This document shows positions 35,739-44,054 of a stretch of DNA of 64,000 nucleotides, piece by piece. The stretch is from Actinomadura litoris (GTDB taxonomy: Bacteria; Actinomycetota; Actinomycetes; Streptosporangiales; Streptosporangiaceae). Below the pieces are notes generated by a model. The model was given only the letters and a program-made list of their open reading frames with translations, did no database searches and was not told the DNA's origin. How positions within the stretch are numbered: the stretch's first letter is position 1; every line of letters starts with the position of its first letter. The DNA lies in assembly GCF_009733595.1 (NCBI RefSeq), contig NZ_WOFH01000005.1:470406-534405 (forward strand), read 5' to 3'. The position numbers were made by a program, and so were the translations under genes.

Positions 35739-36305
35739 CTAGCGGGAGAGGGTCCAGGCTGTGGTTTTCAGGGTGCCTGTGGTGCCCAGGTCCAGGGTTC
35801 CTGACGGCTGGATGGTTTGGGGTTGGCGGCCTGGGGCGGGAACTATTTGGAGGTAGATGCCTTTGATCGGTGGGTCGACTGAGTCGGCGACCGTGTTTCG
35901 CCAGACGACCACCGCTTCGGCTGCCTTGCCCGGGGTGAGTGTCAGGGGGTGCGGGCCTGCGTCTTTTACCTCTGTGGGGCCTTGAACGATTCTGATCGGG
36001 GCCGGCTTGCGGGAGGCGTCCAGGACGGTGAGGCCCGGGTAGCCGTTCAAGGTGTAGGGCTTCGTGCCGCAGTTGGCCAGTTTGATCCGCATCGCGCGCA
36101 GGCCCAGGGCGGCGTCCGGGATGTCCGAGGTGATCGAGATGCCGTCCGGGGGGCAGGGCGGCGGCGAGGGGGACAGCGCGGACTTGGGCAGCATCGACGG
36201 CGGCGGGACGGCGGCGGTGGTGTCGGTGGACGGCGCGGATCCGCATGCGCCGCACAGCACCACCGCCGCGGCGATGATCGGCCAGGCTCGGGGACGGCGG
36301 GTCAC
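35739..36305 (-). CDS. DUF4232 lipoprotein
   Basis: A 188-residue lipoprotein: signal ending LCGACGS, a Pro/Ser linker, then the DUF4232 domain (LRAMRIKLANCGTKPYTLNGYPGLTVLDASRKP ... AEAVVVWRNTV), a beta-sandwich common in actinobacterial exported proteins. Start GTG 36305. It lies 17 bp downstream of the beta-lactamase-fold gene, so may share its transcript. Function unknown. Confidence 0.85.
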   Translation of the reverse strand: MTRRPRAWPIIAAAVVLCGACGSAPSTDTTAAVPPPSMLPKSALSPSPPPCPPDGISITSDIPDAALGLRAMRIKLANCGTKPYTLNGYPGLTVLDASRKPAPIRIVQGPTEVKDAGPHPLTLTPGKAAEAVVVWRNTVADSVDPPIKGIYLQIVPAPGRQPQTIQPSGTLDLGTTGTLKTTAWTLSR

Positions 36306-36322
36306 CCGCTCAGCATGTCAGG

Positions 36323-37426
36323 TCAGGAGCAGAAGGCCGTCTCGGCGGCCTTCTTGATCTTCGCCTGGAAGGCCGGGTTGCCCTCCTCGCCTTCGGTCTC
36401 GTTGTAGGTGATGACGGCCTGGCGGCGGCCGTCCGCGCTGGTGTAGGCCCAGGTGCGGTAGCCGGGGAAGCCGCCGTCGTGGCCCCAGCCGTAGCCGCAG
36501 GAGAACCTCGTCCGGGCGACGCCCAGGCCGTAGTCCTCGACGATCCACTCGTCCATCACGGGGCGGGTGGTCGTCAGCTCGCGCATCTGGCGCGCGGGCA
36601 GGATCCGGCCGGTGAACAGGGCCCGGTGGAAGCGGGCCAGGTCGTCGACGGTGGAGATGAGGCCGCCGGAGCCGCGTCCGCTGGACGGGCTGACCTCCGT
36701 GCTCACGTCGCCGTACTTGCCCCAGTAGCCGTGGATGTAGGGGCCGGGGAACGCGCGGCTCGACGTCGGGAACGAGGTGTGCCGCAGCTTGAGGGGGTTG
36801 AAGATCCGGCGCTTCAGCTCGGTGCCGAGCGTCCGGCCGGTCGCCTTCTCGACGACCATGTCGGCGAGGATGTAGTTGGTGTTGGAGTAGTTCCAGTCTT
36901 CGCCGGGCTCGTACTTCGGCGGCTGCTCCATGGCCATCGCGATGAGTTCGGGCTTGGTCCAGGTGCGCTTGGGGTCCTGCAGGAGACGCGGGTCGCGGGT
37001 GTAGTCGTTCAGGCCGGTCTTCTGCGCGAGCAGCTGGCGGAGGGTGATCTTCGAGCCGTCGTTGCCGTTGCCCTGGACGACGCCGGGCAGCCACTTCTCG
37101 ACCGTGTCGTCGAGGGAGAGGCGGTGCTCGGCGGCGAGTTGGAGGACGACCGTCGAGGTGAACGACTTGGTGAGGCTCGCCGCGCGGAACATCAGCCGGT
37201 GGTCCATGGGGGCGCCGGTCGCCTTGTCGGACACGCCCGAGGTGACGTAGGAGACGTGTCCGCCCCGGCGCATCATGATGTTCACGCCGGGGACGCCGGA
37301 GGCGACGAGGTCGTCCGCCGCGGCCTGGACCTTGGGCTTGGGGGCGGCGTTCGCGGCGGGGACGACGGCGGTGACGGCGAGTGCGGCGCCGAGGGCGGCG
37401 GTGAACAGGGCCGGGATGCGCGACAT
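36323..37426 (-). CDS. Secreted serine hydrolase, class C beta-lactamase/DD-peptidase fold
   Basis: A 367-residue exported penicillin-binding-protein-like hydrolase. Signal peptide MSRIPALFTAALGAALAVTA with cleavage at ANA; catalytic motifs are intact: SLTK (SxxK nucleophile), YSNTNY (YxN) and GHDGG (the HxG/KTG equivalent). Likely a D-alanyl-D-alanine carboxypeptidase or esterase acting on cell-wall material; beta-lactamase activity cannot be excluded. The ATG has GAGGAG upstream. Divergent from a paralogue at 37624. Confidence 0.88.
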   Translation of the reverse strand: MSRIPALFTAALGAALAVTAVVPAANAAPKPKVQAAADDLVASGVPGVNIMMRRGGHVSYVTSGVSDKATGAPMDHRLMFRAASLTKSFTSTVVLQLAAEHRLSLDDTVEKWLPGVVQGNGNDGSKITLRQLLAQKTGLNDYTRDPRLLQDPKRTWTKPELIAMAMEQPPKYEPGEDWNYSNTNYILADMVVEKATGRTLGTELKRRIFNPLKLRHTSFPTSSRAFPGPYIHGYWGKYGDVSTEVSPSSGRGSGGLISTVDDLARFHRALFTGRILPARQMRELTTTRPVMDEWIVEDYGLGVARTRFSCGYGWGHDGGFPGYRTWAYTSADGRRQAVITYNETEGEEGNPAFQAKIKKAAETAFCS

Positions 37427-37510
37427 GGTGACTCCTCGTCGGTTCGTGCTGACGTGATCAACACTGCCGAAGCAGAGTCGGCGCGACACTGGGCCCAGGG
37501 CCCGAGCGGG

Positions 37511-37528
37511 GGTGTAGCTGTCTACACC
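37511..37528. promoter_or_regulatory. Perfect inverted repeat between divergent serine hydrolases
   Basis: GGTGTAGCTGTCTACACC: 7-bp arms with a 4-bp spacer, in the 197-bp divergent promoter region. It has the size and symmetry of a repressor operator that could control both genes. Confidence 0.5.
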
Positions 37529-37623
37529 ATGGCTGTCCCCTGTGGGAGGGACCCTTCTGGCCTGTGATTTTGGCTCGGCCGGGGGACGCCTCCGGCGTGG
37601 CCTTCTCCGTAGCGTTCCGGGGC

Positions 37624-38757
37624 ATGAAGGCATCCAGACTGACCGTGATCGTTGCCGCTGTCGTCATGACCGGTGCATGCGGCGGCGCCCCCGGGGTCGC
37701 CGCGCAGCGGGTGGCCGATACGGAATCGCCCCACAGCCCTGCGATCGACGCGTTCTTGGACGCGACGCTCCCGAAGGGGCCCGGGGGTACGGTCGTCGCC
37801 GCGCGGGACGGGCGGCTCGTCCACTGCGCGGGCTTCGGGCTCGCCGATCGCGAGAAGGCGGTCCCGGCGGGCTGCGACACCGCCTACGACATCATGTCGA
37901 TCACCAAGCAGTTCACCGCCGCCGCGATCGTGAAGCTGGAGATGGCGGGACGGCTGCGGGTGACCGATCCGATCAGTACCTTCCTCGGCCCGGTGCCCCC
38001 TGACAAGCGGGGGATCACCGTCCATCATCTGCTGACGCACACCTCGGGGCTGGACGACGAGCAGGGCGGAGACGACTACGAGAAGGTTTCGCGTGGGCGC
38101 ATGCTGAGCGTCGCGCTGAAATCCCGGCTCCAGTCCACTCCAGGTGCCGAGTTCCATTACTCCAACCTGGGTTACAGCGTTCTCGCGGCGATCGTCGAGA
38201 AGGTCTCCGGTGCCGGTTACGAACGGTTTCTCGCACGGGAGTTGTTCGCGCCGTCCGGGATGCGGCAGACGGGCTATGTGCTGCCGCGCTGGCGGCCGGG
38301 GCAGATCGCGGTCGAGTACGACGAGCAGGGCGAACCGCGGGGGCGGCCGAACGAGCACCCCTGGGCGCCGGACGGTCCGTACTGGTTCCTGCGCGGCAAC
38401 GGCGGCATCATCTCAACGCCGCGTGACATGTTCCGCTGGCATCGCGCGCTGGAAGGCGACTCGATTCTGTCCGCGGATGCCAAGGCGAAGATGTTCAAGC
38501 CCTATGCCTACGTCGGGGCGCTGAACGGCGGCAAGTACTACTACGGATACGGCTGGGGAATCACCGATACCAGCGCGGGGACGGCCATTGAGCACACCGG
38601 CGGGAATGACTGGTCCTTCGGGGACTTCGCCCGCTTCCCCCGGCGGAAGACGATGGTCTTCTGGATCACCAACCACGTCCAGCGGGAAGGGAAGTGGAAC
38701 CTGGAGGATCTGGACGCGGAGCTGACGCTCGGCGTGGAGAGGCGCGCGTCGGGTTGA
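37624..38757 (+). CDS. Serine hydrolase lipoprotein, class C beta-lactamase fold
   Basis: A 377-residue relative of the divergent gene, but lipid-anchored (signal ending MTGACGG). Motifs: SITK nucleophile, YSNLGYS, and EHTGGN near the C-terminus. The sequence includes FLDATLPKGPGGTVVAARDGRLVHCAGFGLADREKAVPAG, typical of this family. Substrate unknown; probably cell-wall peptide or an ester. The ribosome binding site is weak. Ends before a strong terminator. Confidence 0.87.
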   Translation: MKASRLTVIVAAVVMTGACGGAPGVAAQRVADTESPHSPAIDAFLDATLPKGPGGTVVAARDGRLVHCAGFGLADREKAVPAGCDTAYDIMSITKQFTAAAIVKLEMAGRLRVTDPISTFLGPVPPDKRGITVHHLLTHTSGLDDEQGGDDYEKVSRGRMLSVALKSRLQSTPGAEFHYSNLGYSVLAAIVEKVSGAGYERFLARELFAPSGMRQTGYVLPRWRPGQIAVEYDEQGEPRGRPNEHPWAPDGPYWFLRGNGGIISTPRDMFRWHRALEGDSILSADAKAKMFKPYAYVGALNGGKYYYGYGWGITDTSAGTAIEHTGGNDWSFGDFARFPRRKTMVFWITNHVQREGKWNLEDLDAELTLGVERRASG

Positions 38758-38765
38758 GGCCGGGG

Positions 38766-38799
38766 CGCGCGGCGCGGTGGGCGGGCACCGCGCCGCGCG
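38766..38799. terminator. Bidirectional terminator, 14-bp perfect stem
   Basis: CGCGCGGCGCGGTG, GGCGGG loop, CACCGCGCCGCGCG, between the convergent serine hydrolase and NmrA-like genes. Confidence 0.82.
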
Positions 38800-38804
38800 G
38801 CCGG

Positions 38805-39560
38805 TCAGCGGGCGGTGGTGAGCCACTCCTCGAACGTCGGGCCCGCGAGGACGGTGTCCGGGCCGGCGAGCAGCACGCCGGTCTTCACCAGCTCGAAGTC
38901 GGGGTCGCCCGGCCGCTCGACGCCCTCGACGCGCGGCGGGTCGCCGCGCCGCGCCGCGAGCCGGGCGGCCATGTCGACCAGGTCCTCCTCGCGCGGTCCC
39001 GCGATGTTCGAGATCGGCGGGGCGTCCTCGGCGCCGGGCGCCGTGGCCAGGTCGGCGAGCGCCTCGGCCACCGTCCGCGCGGCGACCGGCTGGACGCGGG
39101 TGGACGGGACGTGGCTCACGTCCCCCTGCCGTCCCCATTCGAGGTTCTGCGCGGCGAACTCGTGGAACTGCGCCGCCCTCAGGATGCGCACGGGGATCGG
39201 CCCCGCCAGCGCGACCCGCTCCTGCTCGGCCTTGGCCGCCATGTAGCCGCCCGAGAACCGGTCGACGGCGAGGATGGACAGCACGACCATCCGGCGCACG
39301 CCCGCCCGCCGCCCCGCCTCCATCAGGTTCCGGACGGCGGTCGTGAAGAACTCCGTCGCCGCCGCCTGGTCGATCGTCCCCGCGTTGCTGACCTCGATGA
39401 CGCACTCCACGCCGCTCAGGGCGGCGTCGAGGCCGTCCCCGGTGATCACGTCCACCCCGGCGGACCGGGACACCGCGACGACGTCGTGGCCGCCGGTCTC
39501 CAGGATCTCGACGACATGACGGCCGACCATCCCGGTCGCTCCCACCACTGCGATCTTCAT
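38805..39560 (-). CDS. NmrA-like/atypical SDR NAD(P)-binding protein
   Basis: A 251-residue Rossmann-fold protein: MKIAVVGATGMVGRHVVEIL is the GxxGxxG dinucleotide site; VLSILAVDRFSGGYMAAKAEQE contains the YxxxK-like segment of extended SDRs. Related proteins act as NAD(P)H-dependent oxidoreductases or redox sensors. GGAAGG precedes the ATG at 39560. A 16-bp perfect palindrome lies 83 bp upstream. Substrate unknown. Confidence 0.83.
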   Translation of the reverse strand: MKIAVVGATGMVGRHVVEILETGGHDVVAVSRSAGVDVITGDGLDAALSGVECVIEVSNAGTIDQAAATEFFTTAVRNLMEAGRRAGVRRMVVLSILAVDRFSGGYMAAKAEQERVALAGPIPVRILRAAQFHEFAAQNLEWGRQGDVSHVPSTRVQPVAARTVAEALADLATAPGAEDAPPISNIAGPREEDLVDMAARLAARRGDPPRVEGVERPGDPDFELVKTGVLLAGPDTVLAGPTFEEWLTTAR

Positions 39561-39642
39561 ATCTCTTCCTTCCGTCACCAGAGCGACGACGCACCCCCGG
39601 TCCCTGTGACCGCGCGACCGGAGTACAAGGCCCGGACGCGGG

Positions 39643-39658
39643 CGGCCACTAGTGGCCG
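39643..39658. promoter_or_regulatory. 16-bp perfect palindrome upstream of the NmrA-like gene
   Basis: CGGCCACTAGTGGCCG, gapless dyad in the divergent region between 39560 and 39815. It looks like an operator, but no regulator gene adjoins it. Confidence 0.5.
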
Positions 39659-39814
39659 TCCCCAGATAAAGCCGCGAGATACGAGGTAGGGGGACCGCCT
39701 GCCCGGCGGGCGGGCGGGCGAATGGTCCTTTCGTCCGTGGCGCGCCGTGGCGGGTTGGAGGATGTCGGGTGGTCGGCCGAGGGGCCGGTCCCGGCGTCGG
39801 GTTGAGGAGTATCG

Positions 39815-40570
39815 GTGGGATTTCGGACGGGTTCGGCGGTGGTCGTCGCGTGCGCGCTGGCCCTGACCGGCTGTGACCTGGGGGGAGCGAAGGATTCGGA
39901 GGGGAAGGGCAAGCCCGCGGTGACCGAGGCCCCCGCCACCGACGGCGGCGAGCTGGCCAACCGGATCTCGGCGGCGTTCAAGAAGGCGCGTGCCGTGCAC
40001 GCGTCCGGCACCTGGAAGGACAGCGGCGGGGGCGTCTCCCGGATCGACATCCGGATGCAGGGGGCGGACAGGCAGGTCGACGCGAAGGTCTTCGAGCTCG
40101 GCCGGATCGAGTTCGTCCAGGTGGGCGAGAAGGCGTATCTCAAGAGCCCGGCGGTGTGGAAGCTGCTTGAGAACGAGTCGAAGACGAAGGGTCTCGCGGC
40201 GCGGGTCGGCGACCGCTGGGGGGCGCTCAACGCCTCCGGAGGGCAGTTCGTCGACAAGCTGGTCGGGCTGGACGCGCTGCTGGTCCTGGCGTTCGGCGGC
40301 ATGAACCCGCCCGGGACGGTGACCACGCTCGGCGGCCGGCCCGCCCGCGCCATCGGCTTCAAGGACTCGCCCGGCAAGACGATGTACATGGCGGCGTCGG
40401 GGGACGCGCGGCCGTTCGCGTTGGTCGACGGCAAGGAGCGGCTCGGCTTCGAGTACGACGTCCCGGTGCGGATCGAGGAACCCCGCGACGTGGTCTTCCT
40501 CCCGCACATGACCGGCGCCGCGTCCCGTCCGGGGGCGGAGCGTGGTCGGGGCGGTGTACGGGCGGTGTGA
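39815..40570 (+). CDS. Lipoprotein of the LppX/LprG-like type (tentative)
   Basis: A 251-residue lipoprotein: signal ending ALTGCDL, linker to about residue 45, then a domain beginning LANRISAAFKKARAVHASGTWKDSGGGVSRIDIRMQGADRQVDAKV, matching the half-barrel start of actinobacterial LppX/LprG-like lipoproteins, and EKAYLKSPAVWKLL. GTG start with GAGGAG upstream. Lipid or glycolipid binding is inferred from the fold only. Confidence 0.75.
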   Translation: MGFRTGSAVVVACALALTGCDLGGAKDSEGKGKPAVTEAPATDGGELANRISAAFKKARAVHASGTWKDSGGGVSRIDIRMQGADRQVDAKVFELGRIEFVQVGEKAYLKSPAVWKLLENESKTKGLAARVGDRWGALNASGGQFVDKLVGLDALLVLAFGGMNPPGTVTTLGGRPARAIGFKDSPGKTMYMAASGDARPFALVDGKERLGFEYDVPVRIEEPRDVVFLPHMTGAASRPGAERGRGGVRAV

Positions 40571-40666
40571 TGTGCGGAAACGTTCGCGCATCCTGAACGG
40601 CGGGCGGGGACCGGCCGTACAGCCTGGGTGACGGGTGACTTTCCGGAGCGGAGGGGGGCCGTCGCC

Positions 40667-41173
40667 GTGGGTGTCGAGGACGCGTCGCGACCCGCCGGAC
40701 GAACCGGACGGCGGGGAGGTGCGGTGGGCGGGGTGCTCGGTGAGGTCACGCTGCCGGGGACGCGGCGCTCGGTCGGGGTCGCGCGGGGTTTCGTCCGGGA
40801 GCTCGCGGCCGGTTTCGAGGATCTGGACGACCTGGTGACCGTGGTGAGCGAGATGGTCGCGAACGCGGTCACGCACACGGCGTCGGGACGGCGGGACGGC
40901 CACGTGCGGGTGGTGCTCGCGGAGGCCGCGGGACGGTACCGGCTTGAGGTCGCCGACGACGGCGCGGACGGCGCGCTCCCCCGGGTGAGGGAGGAGGCCG
41001 GCGCCGAGACGGGGCGCGGGCTGCGGATCGTCGCGGTCCTGGCGGAGCGGTGGGGGTTCCGGAGGGACGGCACCCGCACCGTCGTCTGGGCGGAGTTCCC
41101 CGTCCGCAGCGGGGAGGCCCCGGCCCCGGCCGGGGAGGGCCGGGGCCGGGGGCCGGTCAGCGGCCCCGGTTGA
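40667..41173 (+). CDS. ATP-binding regulatory protein (HATPase_c, RsbW-like)
   Basis: A 168-residue protein with a GHKL ATPase domain: DLVTVVSEMVANAVTHTASG (N box), YRLEVADDGADGALP (G1) and ETGRGLRIVAVLAERWGF (G2). These abundant actinobacterial proteins bind or phosphorylate regulators of sigma factors. GTG 40667 is chosen because a GGAGGGGGG run lies 8-10 nt before it; an upstream GTG at 40628 is possible. Its 3' end overlaps the small minus-strand gene. Confidence 0.8.
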   Translation: MGVEDASRPAGRTGRRGGAVGGVLGEVTLPGTRRSVGVARGFVRELAAGFEDLDDLVTVVSEMVANAVTHTASGRRDGHVRVVLAEAAGRYRLEVADDGADGALPRVREEAGAETGRGLRIVAVLAERWGFRRDGTRTVVWAEFPVRSGEAPAPAGEGRGRGPVSGPG

Positions 41174-41309
41174 GCTGCCGGGTGGGCATCTGCCGGGCGT
41201 TGCGCCGGCCGCCGGCGAGACCGGCGGCGCGGAAATCGTGGTTCTTCTGCTTCCCCTTCTTCCTGAATTTGGCGAAGGGGTCGGATTCCGGGTTGTTCAT
41301 GGCGCGCAT
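41157..41309 (-). CDS. Small basic protein, 50 residues
   Basis: Starts MRAMNNPESDPFAKFRKKGK and ends QMPTRQLNRGR; strongly basic, with no hydrophobic segment. The ATG at 41309 has GGAGG 10 nt upstream, a good ribosome binding site for so short a frame, and the codons are GC-biased in the third position. Overlaps the convergent ATP-binding protein gene by 17 bp. Possibly a nucleic-acid-binding or ribosome-associated peptide; no family recognised. Confidence 0.5.
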   Translation of the reverse strand: MRAMNNPESDPFAKFRKKGKQKNHDFRAAGLAGGRRNARQMPTRQLNRGR

Positions 41310-41589
41310 GAGTAAACCACCTCCGGGCATACGTGAATTCGGCCATGAAAAGGCCGCGAAAAGGCAAAGAAAAGACGCGAGGACGCCCTGAACGCGAGGT
41401 CAGGGTGTGTCTGCGGTACTGAGAGGTGGGAGCGGCCCTGAGGGCGGCTCAACCGAGGTGGGGGATCAGAGCTCCATGCGTCAGAGCATGGAACAGCCGC
41501 CCGGCGATGTCAAGTCCGATTTCCGTGAACCCGGAACGGCGGGAGTGGAGAAACGTTCGAGGACACGGCGGAAAGCATCGGGAGGGCCC

Positions 41590-41703
41590 ATGGACATTCT
41601 GGCGGCGCTGCGCGCCCTCGGGCGCGGGTTGGAACACGAGCCGCCGCCCGCGCTCGTCCTGCAGCGCGGCAGGCTCGCCAAGGCGATCGCGGCGCGGCGG
41701 TGA
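41590..41703 (+). CDS. 37-residue ORF translationally coupled to the LCP gene
   Basis: Starts MDILAALRALGRGLEHEPPP and ends KAIAARR, preceded by GGGAGGG. Its stop overlaps the GTG of the LCP gene (GTGA). The sequence resembles the short cytoplasmic N-terminus found at the start of actinobacterial single-span proteins (M-D-x-L-x-x-L-R-x-L...R-x-R-L-x-x-A-I). It could be a leader that couples translation, or the detached cytoplasmic domain of the LCP protein. Confidence 0.6.
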   Translation: MDILAALRALGRGLEHEPPPALVLQRGRLAKAIAARR

Positions 41704-43037
41704 GGCTCCTGGCCTGGGCGGCCGTGGGGATGGCCGTGGTGGTCGTCACCGCGAGCCTGTCGGCGTACGGGTACTACTGGAAGCTCCAGAGCGCGGTCGA
41801 GCACGAGGACGTCGACAAGCTGATCGGCGGGAACCGGCCGAAGAAGCTCAACGCCGCCCGCGACATCCTCGTCCTCGGGTCGGACACGCGCGAGGGCGCG
41901 AACGCCCGGTACGGGCGGGGCCTGCGGCACAAGCCGCCCGCGTCCGACACGATGCTGCTGCTGCACCTGTCGCCGGGCGGCGGGCAGGCGCTCGCGGTCA
42001 GCTTCCCGCGCGACCTGATGGTGCCGATCCCGGCGTGCACGCGCAAGGACGGGACGAAGGCGCCCGCCAGCACCGTCGCCATGCTGAACGAGGCGATCGC
42101 GCGGGCCGGGCCGAGCTGCACGGTCAACACGATCGAGCAGGTCACCAAGATCCATATCGACCATTTCGTGCAGGTCGACTTCACGGGGTTCAAGAACATC
42201 GCGACGGCGGTCGGCGGGGTGCCGGTGTGCGTGACCGGCGACGTCCACGACAAGGACTCGGGGCTGAACCTGACGAAGGGGCGGCACCGGCTGAAGGGTG
42301 AGGACGCGCTCGCCTACGTCCGCAGCCGCAAGGGGTTCGGCGACCACAGCGACATCCAGCGGATCAAGCGGCAGCAGCACTTCTTCGGCGCGCTGGCGAA
42401 GGAGGCGATGAGCGGCGGCGTCCTCACCGATCCGGGCCGGATGAACGCCCTGCTCCAGGCCACCGCGAAGTCGCTCACGACCGACCGCGCGCTGACCGTC
42501 GGCGAGATGCTGAAGATCGCGCAGGGGATGCGGGACCTGAGCGCCGGGAAGCTGCGGTTCGTCACCGTGCCGTCCGGCGAGTACGCGCCGGACAAGAACC
42601 GGGTGGCGCTCGCGCATCCCGCGTCCGACGCGTTCTTCACCGCGATCCGCAAGGACCAGGCGCTGCCCCCGCCCACCAGGGCGCCGCGCGTGCCGCCAGG
42701 GAAGGTGCGGGTGCTCAACGCCTCCGGCGTCGAGGGGCGGGCCGCGCAGGTGGCGGCCCAGCTCAAGGACGGCGGCTGGCAGGTCACCGGGGTCGGCAAC
42801 CTCGCGCGGCCGGCGCGGGTGACGGTCATCCGCTACGCGCCGGACGTCCGGGCGCGGGCGGCGGCGCTGGCCAGGCTCGTCCCGGGTGCGCGGACCGTGC
42901 GCGTGCCGGCCCCGGGCACGCTCGACCTGGTGATCGGCGCGAACTTCACGAGCGTCCGGACCTCCGGCGGCGGTGTGCCCGTCCAGCAGGGCGAGAGCCG
43001 GGCGAGTGAGGCGGTGTGCGAGACCGTCACCAGGTGA
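41700..43037 (+). CDS. LytR-CpsA-Psr (LCP) family glycopolymer ligase with LytR_C domain
   Basis: Membrane-anchored enzyme family that attaches wall glycopolymers (arabinogalactan, teichoic-type) from lipid carriers to peptidoglycan. 445 residues: one N-terminal membrane helix (LLAWAAVGMAVVVVTASLSAYGY), the LCP domain (DILVLGSDTREG, SDTMLLLHLSPGGGQALAVSFPRDLMVPIP with the conserved Arg-Asp, HIDHFVQVDFTGFKNIATAVGGVPV, LAYVRSRK) and a C-terminal LytR_C domain (VRVLNASGVEGRAAQVAAQLKDGGWQV). GTG start overlaps the preceding small ORF. Confidence 0.9.
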   Translation: MRLLAWAAVGMAVVVVTASLSAYGYYWKLQSAVEHEDVDKLIGGNRPKKLNAARDILVLGSDTREGANARYGRGLRHKPPASDTMLLLHLSPGGGQALAVSFPRDLMVPIPACTRKDGTKAPASTVAMLNEAIARAGPSCTVNTIEQVTKIHIDHFVQVDFTGFKNIATAVGGVPVCVTGDVHDKDSGLNLTKGRHRLKGEDALAYVRSRKGFGDHSDIQRIKRQQHFFGALAKEAMSGGVLTDPGRMNALLQATAKSLTTDRALTVGEMLKIAQGMRDLSAGKLRFVTVPSGEYAPDKNRVALAHPASDAFFTAIRKDQALPPPTRAPRVPPGKVRVLNASGVEGRAAQVAAQLKDGGWQVTGVGNLARPARVTVIRYAPDVRARAAALARLVPGARTVRVPAPGTLDLVIGANFTSVRTSGGGVPVQQGESRASEAVCETVTR

Positions 43038-43100
43038 TGGCGCGATCCGTGGGGTAGGGGTCGTTGACGCCATGCGCGGCGAGCGGCGAGCCTGGAGGCC

Positions 43101-44054
43101 ATGCAGCGCGTCGCGTTCGTGATCTACGAGGGGTTCCAGGCGCTCGACCTGACCGGGCCGCACGAGGTGTTCCAGACTACCGGGCGGTACGAATGCCGGG
43201 TGGTGGCGGCCGAGGCGGGCCTCGTCCGCACCAACAGCGGTCTCGCCGTCGAGGCCGCGTACGGCATCGCGGACCTGCGTCCCGACCTCGTGGACACCTT
43301 GATGATCATCGGCGGGGTCGGGGTGGACGGCGCCCGGGAGGACGCGGCGCTGCTCGCCTGGATCGGCGCGGCCGCGCGGTCCGCGCGGCGCGTCGCGTCG
43401 GTGTGCAGCGGCGTCCTGCTGCTGGCCGCCGCCGGGCTGCTGGACGGGCGCCGCGTCACCACGCACTGGAGCCGCGAGACGCAGCTCAGGCGCGAGTTCC
43501 CCGGCCTGGACGTCGACTGCGACCCGATCTTCGTCCGGGACGGGCGGTTCTGGACCTCCGCCGGGGTCACGGCCGGGATGGACCTCGCGCTCGCCCTGGT
43601 CGAGGACGACCACGGACGCGAGGTCGCGCACGCCGTGGCCCGCGAGCTGGTGCTGTTCCTGCGGCGTCCGGGCAGCCAGTCGCAGTTCAGCGTGCCGCTG
43701 TGGTCGGCGCAGCCCGCCTCCGACCCGGTCCGGACGGCGGTGACCTCGATTCAGGCCGACCCCGGCGCCCGGCACGCCATCGCCGACCTCGCCGAGCGCT
43801 GCGGGCTGAGCGCGCGGCACCTGCAACGCCGCTTCACCGCCGAACTCGGCGTCCCGCCCGCCGCCTACGTCGAGCGGGTGCGGGTCGAGGCGGCGCGGCG
43901 GGCGCTGGCCGAGGGCGACGAACCGGTCGAGGCGCTGGCGCGCCGCCTCGGCTTCGGGACGGGCGAGACGCTGCGCCGCGCCTTCCACCGGCGGGTCGGC
44001 GTCGCCCCGTCGGACTACAGGGACCGATTCCGGGGAGCGAGGGAGTTCTCATGA
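43101..44054 (+). CDS. GlxA family regulator (DJ-1/PfpI domain plus AraC helix-turn-helix)
   Basis: A 317-residue regulator: N-terminal DJ-1/PfpI-like domain (VAFVIYEGFQALDLTGPHEVF, VASVCSGVLLLAAAGLLDGRRVTTHW) and C-terminal AraC-type DNA-binding domain (AIADLAERCGLSARHLQRRFTAELGVPPAAYVERVRVEAARR). The nucleophile-like Cys lies in VCSG. Sits upstream of, and overlaps by 4 bp, a stand-alone DJ-1 homologue, so the two are an operon; GGAGG precedes the ATG. Confidence 0.9.
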   Translation: MQRVAFVIYEGFQALDLTGPHEVFQTTGRYECRVVAAEAGLVRTNSGLAVEAAYGIADLRPDLVDTLMIIGGVGVDGAREDAALLAWIGAAARSARRVASVCSGVLLLAAAGLLDGRRVTTHWSRETQLRREFPGLDVDCDPIFVRDGRFWTSAGVTAGMDLALALVEDDHGREVAHAVARELVLFLRRPGSQSQFSVPLWSAQPASDPVRTAVTSIQADPGARHAIADLAERCGLSARHLQRRFTAELGVPPAAYVERVRVEAARRALAEGDEPVEALARRLGFGTGETLRRAFHRRVGVAPSDYRDRFRGAREFS

